From Bacteroidales bacterium (GTDB lineage: Bacteria > Bacteroidota > Bacteroidia > Bacteroidales > WCHB1-69): 53,070 nt of DNA. This document shows, one piece after another, positions 7,626-15,318 of this stretch. The stretch is taken from positions 1 through 53,070 of the forward strand of contig JAFXPL010000049.1 of NCBI GenBank assembly GCA_017527945.1. The letters run 5' to 3'. Made by a program: the position numbers and the translations under genes. The notes under the pieces are model-generated. The model saw nothing but the letters and a program-made list of their open reading frames with translations, made no database searches and was not told the DNA's origin. Position 1 is the first letter of the stretch; the number at the start of each line of letters is the position of its first letter.

Positions 7626-10172
7626 TTATAACACCGTGACGCCTCCCCTGAGCACGTGTGGCTTACCGCTGAAGTTTTTGTAACGGATAATGTAGTTGTA
7701 TGTCGCACCGACGAACAGCTTCCCCTTCACCTCCCCGTTCCACCGGAAGGACTTGTCGGTACTATGGAAAACCTGCTCGCCCCAACGATTAAAAATACGG
7801 ATCTCAAAATCGTAAAGGAAGGGCTGCAGACTTTCAGGGATGCCGAACCCGTCGTTGAGGCCGTCGCCTCTGGAAGGGGTGATGGCATTAGGAAGCACAA
7901 GCTGCAAATCGCACCCCTCCACAAGGAAATGGGCGGTCATCCGGCATTCTTCCAACAAGGAGGTCACCGAATACACCCCGGGAGCAGTCACCGTGATGTT
8001 CGGAGAATGCTCGCCCGTGTTCCAAACGTAATCCTCGAAACCTGTGACCACCATCAGCTCCGCCGACATGTTCTCGCAGAAATCCTCCGTGAGCGAGACG
8101 ATGCGAATCGCCGTATCAATGACAAAAAGAGACATGTTCACCACACTGTCACTGCCGCATGAGGTCTGCAAAACTGACTGATACTGGCCGGGAGAGGACA
8201 GTGACTGCCCATTCCACACCAACGGCAGATTGCTCTCGCACACCGTGCTGTCAACCGAAACCGCCTGATTGCGACACACATACAATGAATACGAAATCAC
8301 ACTGTCACACCCTGCACTGTTCGGAACAACAAAAACCGTGTCCACATTGTCCATAAACTCTATGCCGTTCATAATGGCCGGCAAATCGTCCTCCGGAACG
8401 GTATCGTGTATGGTACTGTAGGTGGTCGGCACGAGATGCACATGCAGCTGGAGCACCGTTTCAAGCGCATTCTCGGTGGGTATGACCACCGTTTGCGAAA
8501 CGGTGTCCACAAACGTACAACCATACCAGGCCAAAGGAAGGTCATTATCACAAATCGTAGTGTCAACATGCTGTTTCACAAGTACTTTCACCGAATCTTC
8601 CGAAAAACAGTTTTCCGTATTGAAACCCCTCACAACATATTGGGTGGACTGTGTCGGAGTTGCGGTCGGGTTGGCAACAGAAGAGGACGACAAACTCCCC
8701 GCAGGAGACCATAAGTAAGTCACCGCACCCAATGCCTGCAAGGTCACACTTTCGCCCTGTTCCACTATAAAATCATCACTGACAAGAAGTTGTGGTTGCT
8801 GTATAACACTGAAATGAAGGATATAAAGACTGTCACAGGCGGTTTCCAAACTTTTAGTGAACTGGTATGTGCCCGATGTCGTGATGGACTGGCCGTGCCA
8901 CTGGAAAGGCAGGTCGGAACTGCAGACCGCCGTGTCCATTTCGTAGATGTTATGGGAGACCGACACCAAGAAAGGCACAGTGGAAGAACAGCCGTTGTCA
9001 TCCACATACGTGTAAGAGAGCTGGTATTCCGAGATATTGCTGTTCAATTGGAGCACATTCCCGGTGACGGCGGCCCCTTCGTAGGTTCCGCCTGCCGGGT
9101 AGCCCTGCAGCACCACCACCGAATCGGAGAGACAGGCATTGACGCTCGCGTGCGTCACGGTTGGTTCGAAATCCGCAACCGTCACGTATGCGACGGAAGA
9201 GGTGCCGACGGCATCGGTCACGGTGACCGCATAACTGCCCGCACACAGCGAAAAAGCCGTGTCAGTGGTCTGGGACTGGGCATCATTCCAGTGATAGGAA
9301 TAGGGAGGTGTGCCCCCTGACGCGGATGCAACCGCATAGCCGTTGCAGGTAATCACCGGAGGATCCACGCAGGCGGCATTGCATGTACCGTATGTGGGCG
9401 ATGCGTTGGTGGTTGACCAAGTTCCGCCATCGGGCAACCGCCGCTTGGTCATGCCCGTCGGAGCTTCGCCTATGAACGATTTCCTGTTCGAAGGGATATT
9501 GCTAAAAGAGGCAAGCGAACCGTTGAAGCCACAGTCGTTGACCGCGGGCACACAAGGTGCACACGTGGAGCAGTAATTAGAGGAAGAGCCCCAATATATG
9601 GCATCTTGAGGCACCCCGTTCGCATCATAAAAAGCAAACCACCCTCCACTGTTCGGGAACCACAAACGAGAGCCACCGCCGAAGCAATAACGGCTGCTTA
9701 CCACCACCTCCACCACATTCCCGCCATTGGCAACCAACAGGTTCGACGGCACCGCCGGCGCGTTCTCTCCCCTCACCACGCAGAAGCCCTGCGGAGGAAC
9801 CACCGTACCCTGCGGAAGCACGAACCCGCCGCCATAGTTCTCGAAAAAGAAATAATCCCCATCCTGTGCATTATTGCCCAAGAAATAGCAAGAGATATCA
9901 ACCGATTCGCACTTGTGCGGATTGTACAGCTCTATCCATTCGCCAGACATCTCTTGATCGAAATAGGCGCTTCCCACGATAGAGCCATCCCCTTCCACGG
10001 GCTTCAGCATCACCTCGTTAATCATAATGGTCGGCCCCTCATACTCACACCCCGTCCCACTGCAAATCCCGTTCGGAAAAGTGGATACAGACACAGAAAG
10101 CGGCTGCGGACAAGAGACCACCCACACAAGCAAAAGTCCGATAAATGTGCAAAAACGCCGTTTTATATTCAT
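7626..10172 (-). CDS. secreted T9SS type B cargo protein with lamin-tail-like domain
   Basis: An 848-residue exported protein. The N-terminus MNIKRRFCTFIGLLLVWVVS is a signal peptide. A lamin-tail-like domain follows (TIMINEVMLKP to GEWIELYNP to PPQGFCVVRG), then repeated Ig/PKD-like segments with phrases such as CDSLYILHFSV. The last 90 or so residues (LPNAITPSRGDGLNDGFGIP then FEIRIFNRWGEQVF) are a type B sorting domain of the gliding C-terminal class, which directs secretion and surface attachment by T9SS. I placed the start at 10172. The frame stays open upstream, but that part overlaps the divergent TetR gene, and a -7 box sits at 10192-10199. Function of the exposed portion is unknown; adhesion or carbohydrate binding would be typical. 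Confidence 0.88.
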   Translation of the reverse strand: MNIKRRFCTFIGLLLVWVVSCPQPLSVSVSTFPNGICSGTGCEYEGPTIMINEVMLKPVEGDGSIVGSAYFDQEMSGEWIELYNPHKCESVDISCYFLGNNAQDGDYFFFENYGGGFVLPQGTVVPPQGFCVVRGENAPAVPSNLLVANGGNVVEVVVSSRYCFGGGSRLWFPNSGGWFAFYDANGVPQDAIYWGSSSNYCSTCAPCVPAVNDCGFNGSLASFSNIPSNRKSFIGEAPTGMTKRRLPDGGTWSTTNASPTYGTCNAACVDPPVITCNGYAVASASGGTPPYSYHWNDAQSQTTDTAFSLCAGSYAVTVTDAVGTSSVAYVTVADFEPTVTHASVNACLSDSVVVLQGYPAGGTYEGAAVTGNVLQLNSNISEYQLSYTYVDDNGCSSTVPFLVSVSHNIYEMDTAVCSSDLPFQWHGQSITTSGTYQFTKSLETACDSLYILHFSVIQQPQLLVSDDFIVEQGESVTLQALGAVTYLWSPAGSLSSSSVANPTATPTQSTQYVVRGFNTENCFSEDSVKVLVKQHVDTTICDNDLPLAWYGCTFVDTVSQTVVIPTENALETVLQLHVHLVPTTYSTIHDTVPEDDLPAIMNGIEFMDNVDTVFVVPNSAGCDSVISYSLYVCRNQAVSVDSTVCESNLPLVWNGQSLSSPGQYQSVLQTSCGSDSVVNMSLFVIDTAIRIVSLTEDFCENMSAELMVVTGFEDYVWNTGEHSPNITVTAPGVYSVTSLLEECRMTAHFLVEGCDLQLVLPNAITPSRGDGLNDGFGIPESLQPFLYDFEIRIFNRWGEQVFHSTDKSFRWNGEVKGKLFVGATYNYIIRYKNFSGKPHVLRGGVTVL

Positions 10173-10191
10173 CAAGTGATTTTTTCGGGTG

Positions 10192-10199
10192 CAAAAATA
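10192..10199 (-). promoter_or_regulatory. -7 promoter element for the lamin-tail cargo gene
   Basis: TATTTTTG on the minus strand, 20 bp upstream of the chosen start codon at 10172. It supports that start over the longer open frame and implies a very short leader. Confidence 0.5.
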
Positions 10200-10222
10200 T
10201 AAAAATTGTGCTGCATTTTTTT

Positions 10223-10230
10223 TATTTTTG
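10223..10230 (+). promoter_or_regulatory. -7 promoter element for the TetR gene
   Basis: TATTTTTG on the plus strand, 46 bp upstream of the TetR start codon. It lies only 24 bp from the opposing -7 box, so the two promoters overlap and a bound regulator could affect both genes. Confidence 0.5.
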
Positions 10231-10275
10231 CACTTTGACAATTTTGTCAGTATTTTCTCAAAGAAATACATATAT

Positions 10276-10905
10276 ATGTCTGACAAGCAAAAAGATAGCA
10301 AAAAACTCGCCATACTAAAGGCGGCGCAGGAGGAATTTGTAACGAAAGGATATGACGGAGCCCGCACAATGGAGATCGCCGAAAAAGCCGGCATAGGTCA
10401 TTCTCTGCTGCACTATCACTTCAAGACCAAAAAAGAGCTATTCAAATGCGTGGTGCAGCAGAAAATGGACCTGCTACGGCAAGCCATCCTCGTCAGCTGG
10501 ACAGATTCGGGCAATGGCCTCCTGGAAAAACTGAGCGAAATCATCGGAAAGCATTTCGACTTCGTCATGGAGAACGCTGACTACCTACGTTTCCAGTTTC
10601 AAGAGATGGAACGGCATCCCGAGCTGTTTGAGGAAATCAAAGCAGCCGTGCAAGCAGGGCTTAGGCAACTATCCTCAGCATTGCAGGAGGAACTTGACCG
10701 CACAGCAGCCGAAGGATCCATCATTCAAACCGACGCACAAATGCTCTTAGAAGACATTCTGGCCCTGAATCTCTTCTTCCACCTTGCCGCCCCCACCCTG
10801 CACAAAATCGAATGCCAGAAATGTGACAAAAAATACTACGAAAAAAGGAAAATGGAAAATATCGCCCTCATCCTGAACCGCCTGACCCCAACTCCCAACC
10901 ACTAA
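10276..10905 (+). CDS. TetR/AcrR family transcriptional regulator
   Basis: A 209-residue one-component regulator. The N-terminal helix-turn-helix is clear (AILKAAQEEFVTKGYDGA, then MEIAEKAGIGHSLLHYHFKT, ending KKELF), as in all TetR/AcrR proteins. The C-terminal half is the variable ligand-binding and dimer domain. I chose MSDKQKDSKK at 10276, because the in-frame sequence upstream overlaps the promoter region and is not TetR-like. The last codons and stop lie inside a 14-nt tandem repeat. The gene lies 59 bp upstream of the large activase on the same strand and is divergent from a T9SS cargo gene. Either could be its target; the ligand is unknown. Confidence 0.93.
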   Translation: MSDKQKDSKKLAILKAAQEEFVTKGYDGARTMEIAEKAGIGHSLLHYHFKTKKELFKCVVQQKMDLLRQAILVSWTDSGNGLLEKLSEIIGKHFDFVMENADYLRFQFQEMERHPELFEEIKAAVQAGLRQLSSALQEELDRTAAEGSIIQTDAQMLLEDILALNLFFHLAAPTLHKIECQKCDKKYYEKRKMENIALILNRLTPTPNH

Positions 10906-10922
10906 TCACCAACCACTAATCA
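10895..10922 (+). repeat. 14-nt tandem duplication over the TetR stop codon
   Basis: CCAACCACTAATCA occurs twice in tandem. The first copy contains the last codons and TAA stop of the TetR gene, and the second repeats that TAA downstream. Each 14-mer is itself two related 7-mers (CCAACCA and CTAATCA), which links it to the 7-nt repeats elsewhere. Confidence 0.65.
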
Positions 10923-10940
10923 CCCTTCATCAAAAAATCG

Positions 10941-10948
10941 TATTTTCG
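10941..10948 (+). promoter_or_regulatory. -7-like element for the activase gene
   Basis: TATTTTCG, a common variant of TAnnTTTG, lies 16 bp before the activase start codon. It suggests the activase has its own promoter with a very short leader, in addition to possible readthrough from the TetR gene. Confidence 0.4.
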
Positions 10949-10964
10949 CGCGCCAAAAATATTT

Positions 10965-13900
10965 ATGGAGAAAAATCTGAGAATTGGAATAGACATCGGT
11001 TCCACCACTGTAAAAATCGTGGTGTTAGACACTGAAAACCAGACACTTCACGCCGATTACCGCCGACACAACATGAACGTGCGGGAAACCGTGCACACGG
11101 TGTTGCAACCCGTCGCGGAACGTTTTGCCGACGCGACGGTCCGCGTGGCCGTCACCGGATCCGTCGGCATGGGCTATGCCGACCTTTGGGGATTCCCGTT
11201 CGTGCAGGAGGTGATTTCCGCCGCCACGCTCGTCAAGGAGTCGTTCCCGCAGACCCGCACCTTCATCGACATCGGGGGCGAGGACAGCAAGATGATCTTC
11301 TTCGACAAGGGCCGCATGCCGGACATCCGCATGAACGGCAACTGCGCGGGCGGCACCGGTGCTTTCATCGACCAGACTGCCAGTCTGCTGAATGTCGATA
11401 CCGCCGAACTGAACACGCTGGCCGAGCAAGCCGAGCGCGTCTATCCCATCGCATCGCGCTGCGGCGTGTTTTCCAAAACCGACATCCAGAACCTGCTGGC
11501 CCGCAACGTCAGCAAGGCCGATGTCGCCCTGTCGGTGTTCCACGCCGTCTGCCTGCAGGTGTTGGGCACGCTCTCGCGCGGGGTCGATGTGCAGGCACCC
11601 GTCTTCTTCTGCGGCGGTCCTTTCGCCTTCCTGCCCAAGCTGAAACAGGTGTTCCTGGAAAACCTGCAACTCTCGGAGGACGACTGCGTGGCCGTACCCG
11701 ACGCCCGAGTGGTGCCCGCCCACGGCGCAGCTCTAATGAGTCAGACGGCTTGCCCGAAACCGATGCGGGTGACCGATTTCATCCGCACCGTCCAAGAACA
11801 GGCCATGGGCGACGAATCGCGACTGCTCTCCAACCGCCTCGATCCGCTGTTCACCGACAAACAGCATTTCGAGCAATGGAAAGCCGACAAGCAAAACTTC
11901 TTCGTGTCGCGCGTGGGCTGGGACGAGGTGAAGAGCAACGAGGTCTATATCGGCATCGACTCCGGCTCCACCACCACCAAGTTCGTGGTATTGGACACGG
12001 AAGGGCGCATTCTCTTCTCCGACTACTGTTCCAACAACGGAAACAGCTTCGAGGCATTCCACGGGGCGCTGAAACGGTTCGCGCAGGCCTGCAAAGAGCA
12101 CGACTTCGAACCGAACATTCTCAACAGCGCGGTCACCGGCTACGGTGAAAATTTGTTAAAAACGGCCTTCGGGCTGCACCACGGCGTGGTGGAGACTATG
12201 GCCCACTACCTCGGTGCCAAACGCGTGTCGCCCGAGGTCTCCTTCATCCTCGACATCGGCGGCCAGGACATGAAAGCCATCTTCGTGGAGAACCAAGCCA
12301 TCCGGAGACTGGAAATCAACGAAGCCTGCTCTTCCGGCTGCGGCTCTTTCATCGAGACGTTCGCCAAAATGCTGGGCTACACCGTGGCCGACTTCGCCCG
12401 CATCGCCTGTGAGGCGAAACATCCCTACGACTTGGGCACACGATGCACCGTGTTCATGAATTCCAAAGTAAAACAGGCCATGCGCGAAGGCACCTCCGCG
12501 GAAGACATCTCCGCAGGATTCGCCTACTCCGTCATCAAGAACTGCCTGTTCAAAGTGTTAAAATTACGAAAAATCGAGGAGCTGGGCGACCACATCGTGG
12601 TGCAGGGCGGCACCTTCAAGAACCTCGCCGTAGTGCGCGCCTTGGAGTTGCTCACCGGCAAAGACGTGCGCTTCGCCGACATTCCCGAGCTGATGGGAGC
12701 CTACGGATGCGCCCTCTACGCCCGCGAACAGGAGGTCACCAAGGTGCTTTCCCTCGACGACCTGCTCTCCATACAACAGTTCGAGAACAAACAGCAGGTA
12801 TGCCCCGGTTGCCCCAACCACTGCACCGTTCTGGAGTACCATTTTTCCAACGGACAGACCTTCTATGCCGGCAACAACTGCGAAAAGATATACACCAACC
12901 ACACGGAAGTGCAGACGAAAGGGTTCAACCAGCACCACCGGCGGCTGAAGATGCTGTTCCGGCGGCCTTTGCTCAACGACGCAGGCGGCAAACCGGTAAT
13001 CGGCATCCCGCGCGCCCTCGGCATGTTCGAGCTCTACCCTTTCTGGCACGCGCTGTTCCACGCCTGCGGCATCCGCACCGTGCTATCCGGACCTTCCACA
13101 GTGAAACAATACGAAAAGGGCATTCACACGGTGATGTCGGAAAACATCTGCTTCCCCGCCAAACTGATGCACGGACACATTTTCGACCTGGCCCGCCAAA
13201 AAGTGGACCGCATCTTCTACCCCTTCATCGTCATGGAGGCGCCCTCCGACAGCCAAGCCCGCAACAGCTACAATTGCCCCATCGTGGCCGGCTACTCCGA
13301 CGTGGTACGCAACGCCATCGACACGGAGGAGCGCTTCGGCATCCCCACCGATGCACCCATCATCTCCATGAACAACGAGGACTATCTCAGGAAAGGCTGC
13401 ATTTCATACCTCAAAACACTGGGAATCAGCAAATCAGCAGCTAACAAAGCGGTGGATTCGGCCATCATCGCCCAAAAAGAATACTTGGAAGAGTTGCATA
13501 CTGAAGCCACAGAAGTGGTGGCCAAGGCAAAGAAGGAGGGCCGCATGGTGGTCGTCCTCGCCGGCCGGCCCTATCATTCCGACCCGCTCATCCAGCATAA
13601 AATCTCCGATTGCATCGCCGACATGGGCATCGATGTGGTGACAGAATTCGTGGCAGGCGACGCGGACGCGGCGGTTTATCGCGAACTGATGGCCGTCACG
13701 CAGTGGACTTACCCGAACCGCGTCTTCAAAGCTGCCCATTACGTCGCCAACAGCCCCGACAACGTGCATTTCATGATGATCACCTCCTTTGGCTGCGGTC
13801 CCGACGCCTTCATCATCGACGAAACCCACGACATTCTCGACCGAAAAGGCAAAAGTTTCACCCTGCTGAAAGTCGATGACGTCAACAACATCGGCTCCCT

Positions 13901-15197
13901 GCACCTGCGCGTGCGCTCAATGGTGGAAAGCCTGAAGTTCAGTCACCAGCAGAAAGTCAGCAAACCCTACGTCACCACCCCGCCTTTCACCGTCACCGAC
14001 CGCAAGCGCACCATCCTCGGGCCTTACTTTGCCGGAGGCTACTCGGAGTTTCTCCCGACGGTGTTCAAGATGGCCGGCTACAACCTCATCAATCTGCCGC
14101 TCGGCGACAAGGAGTGCGTCGATCTCGGCCTGCAATATGCCAACAACGAGGTCTGCTACCCTGCCACCATCGTGGTGGGCAGCCTGCTGAAGGCGCTGCA
14201 AAGCGGGGAATACCCGTTGGACGAGACGGCGGTCATCATCACGCAGACGGGCGGACAATGCCGCGCCACCAACTACATCATGCTAATCAAGAAGGCCTTG
14301 GTGGCTGCCGGCTTCGAGAACGTGCCCGTGCTCTCCATGGCGTTAGGAAACACCCTCGCCAACGAGCAGCCAGGCTTCACCTTCGACACCAAATCACTGG
14401 CCCTGCCGTCCGTGTGCACACTGCTCTACGCCGACTGCCTGTCGCGCATCTACTATGCCTCTCGCCCGCGCGAAAAACAGCCCGGCATCGCCAAAACATT
14501 GCACCAGAAATACATAGACCTCTGTCTTCCGCTCATCGAAGCCCGTGACTACCGCGGAATGAAACGCTTGATGAAGCAGGCCGCGGCGGAATTCACCGCC
14601 AACATCGACACTGGAAAAAAACTTCCGAAAGTCGGCGTGGTGGGCGAAATCTACATCAAATACAACTCCTTCGGCCACCTCAACGTCCTGGATTGGCTTG
14701 CCGAACAAGGCGTGGAGGTCGTCGCCCCGTCCATCTACAACTTCTTCGTCAACAGTTTCGTGAACCGGCACATCAACAAGGAGAACCATATCAAGCCCGT
14801 GGATCTGCCGCTGTTCCTGACAGACGTGGTCTATAAAATTCTCTTCCGCTATGCCAAGTCGTATGACGAAGCCTGCAAGGATTTCCCGTTCTACCGGCCC
14901 TTCGCAGACATGTTCCACGAGGCGAAACTGGCCTCGCGCATCGTCAACATGGCGGCCAATTTCGGCGAAGGCTGGCTGATTCCGGCGGAGATGTCCTCCT
15001 TGGCGGAAGACGGCGTGAAGAACATCATCAGCCTCCAGCCGTTCGCCTGCATCTCCAACCACATCATCTCCAAGGGCATCGAGAAGAAAATGCGCAAGCT
15101 TTACCCCGATGTGAACCTGCTCTTCCTCGACTTCGACGGCGGCACTTCCGAGGCCAACGTCTTCAACAGGCTGCATTTCCTCATCGAGAATAGTTAG
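10965..15197 (+). CDS. giant 2-hydroxyacyl-CoA dehydratase activase, two ATPase modules plus dehydratase-like C-terminus
   Basis: A 1410-residue protein of the BadF/BadG/HgdC activator class, which couples ATP hydrolysis to very low-potential electron transfer. Module 1 (about 5-260) has IGIDIGSTTVK, DIGGEDSK and cysteines 127 and 166. Module 2 (about 325-590) has IGIDSGSTTTK, DIGGQDMK and cysteines 455 and 494. Both pairs are 39 apart, as in the [4Fe-4S] ligands of HgdC. A further cysteine cluster CPGCPNHC lies at 613-620. A DUF2229-like region (about 675-990) follows, then a segment resembling the 2-hydroxyglutaryl-CoA dehydratase D component (about 1010-1410). This composite architecture is known in anaerobes, but its substrate is unclear. 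No separate dehydratase subunits or CoA-transferase lie nearby. Confidence 0.9.
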   Translation: MEKNLRIGIDIGSTTVKIVVLDTENQTLHADYRRHNMNVRETVHTVLQPVAERFADATVRVAVTGSVGMGYADLWGFPFVQEVISAATLVKESFPQTRTFIDIGGEDSKMIFFDKGRMPDIRMNGNCAGGTGAFIDQTASLLNVDTAELNTLAEQAERVYPIASRCGVFSKTDIQNLLARNVSKADVALSVFHAVCLQVLGTLSRGVDVQAPVFFCGGPFAFLPKLKQVFLENLQLSEDDCVAVPDARVVPAHGAALMSQTACPKPMRVTDFIRTVQEQAMGDESRLLSNRLDPLFTDKQHFEQWKADKQNFFVSRVGWDEVKSNEVYIGIDSGSTTTKFVVLDTEGRILFSDYCSNNGNSFEAFHGALKRFAQACKEHDFEPNILNSAVTGYGENLLKTAFGLHHGVVETMAHYLGAKRVSPEVSFILDIGGQDMKAIFVENQAIRRLEINEACSSGCGSFIETFAKMLGYTVADFARIACEAKHPYDLGTRCTVFMNSKVKQAMREGTSAEDISAGFAYSVIKNCLFKVLKLRKIEELGDHIVVQGGTFKNLAVVRALELLTGKDVRFADIPELMGAYGCALYAREQEVTKVLSLDDLLSIQQFENKQQVCPGCPNHCTVLEYHFSNGQTFYAGNNCEKIYTNHTEVQTKGFNQHHRRLKMLFRRPLLNDAGGKPVIGIPRALGMFELYPFWHALFHACGIRTVLSGPSTVKQYEKGIHTVMSENICFPAKLMHGHIFDLARQKVDRIFYPFIVMEAPSDSQARNSYNCPIVAGYSDVVRNAIDTEERFGIPTDAPIISMNNEDYLRKGCISYLKTLGISKSAANKAVDSAIIAQKEYLEELHTEATEVVAKAKKEGRMVVVLAGRPYHSDPLIQHKISDCIADMGIDVVTEFVAGDADAAVYRELMAVTQWTYPNRVFKAAHYVANSPDNVHFMMITSFGCGPDAFIIDETHDILDRKGKSFTLLKVDDVNNIGSLHLRVRSMVESLKFSHQQKVSKPYVTTPPFTVTDRKRTILGPYFAGGYSEFLPTVFKMAGYNLINLPLGDKECVDLGLQYANNEVCYPATIVVGSLLKALQSGEYPLDETAVIITQTGGQCRATNYIMLIKKALVAAGFENVPVLSMALGNTLANEQPGFTFDTKSLALPSVCTLLYADCLSRIYYASRPREKQPGIAKTLHQKYIDLCLPLIEARDYRGMKRLMKQAAAEFTANIDTGKKLPKVGVVGEIYIKYNSFGHLNVLDWLAEQGVEVVAPSIYNFFVNSFVNRHINKENHIKPVDLPLFLTDVVYKILFRYAKSYDEACKDFPFYRPFADMFHEAKLASRIVNMAANFGEGWLIPAEMSSLAEDGVKNIISLQPFACISNHIISKGIEKKMRKLYPDVNLLFLDFDGGTSEANVFNRLHFLIENS

Positions 15198-15224
15198 TCT
15201 TTAGGCATTCAGCAAAAACAAAAA

Positions 15225-15254
15225 GGGCGAGGCACCGTTCATGATGCCTCGCCC
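15225..15254 (-). terminator. rho-independent terminator of the 15319 cargo gene
   Basis: A perfect 10-bp stem, GGGCGAGGCA (15225-15234) with TGCCTCGCCC (15245-15254), and a 10-nt loop. On the minus strand it is followed by TTTTTGTTTTT. It ends the minus-strand cargo gene and may also stop transcription coming from the activase. Confidence 0.85.
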
Positions 15255-15281
15255 AAAATCATTAACCTATTGTTCACTTAT

Positions 15282-15316
15282 AAGCTCTAAGTTCTAAGTT
15301 CTAAGCTCTAAGCTCT
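15282..15316 (-). repeat. 7-nt tandem repeat after the 15319 cargo gene
   Basis: Five 7-nt units (AAGCTCT or AAGTTCT on the plus strand) immediately follow the stop codon of the minus-strand cargo gene. Read with that gene the unit is TTAGAGC or TTAGAAC. This is nearly the unit of the large repeat at 38265. A 7-nt period puts TAG in all three frames. Confidence 0.7.
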
Positions 15317-15318
15317 AA

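Noticed and set aside
10189..10275. 29-residue extension of the TetR protein
   Set aside because: It covers the promoter box and is Phe-rich with no TetR similarity.
10173..10394. 74-residue N-terminal extension of the lamin-tail cargo protein
   Set aside because: It overlaps the TetR coding region and would bury the signal peptide; a -7 box lies at 10192-10199.
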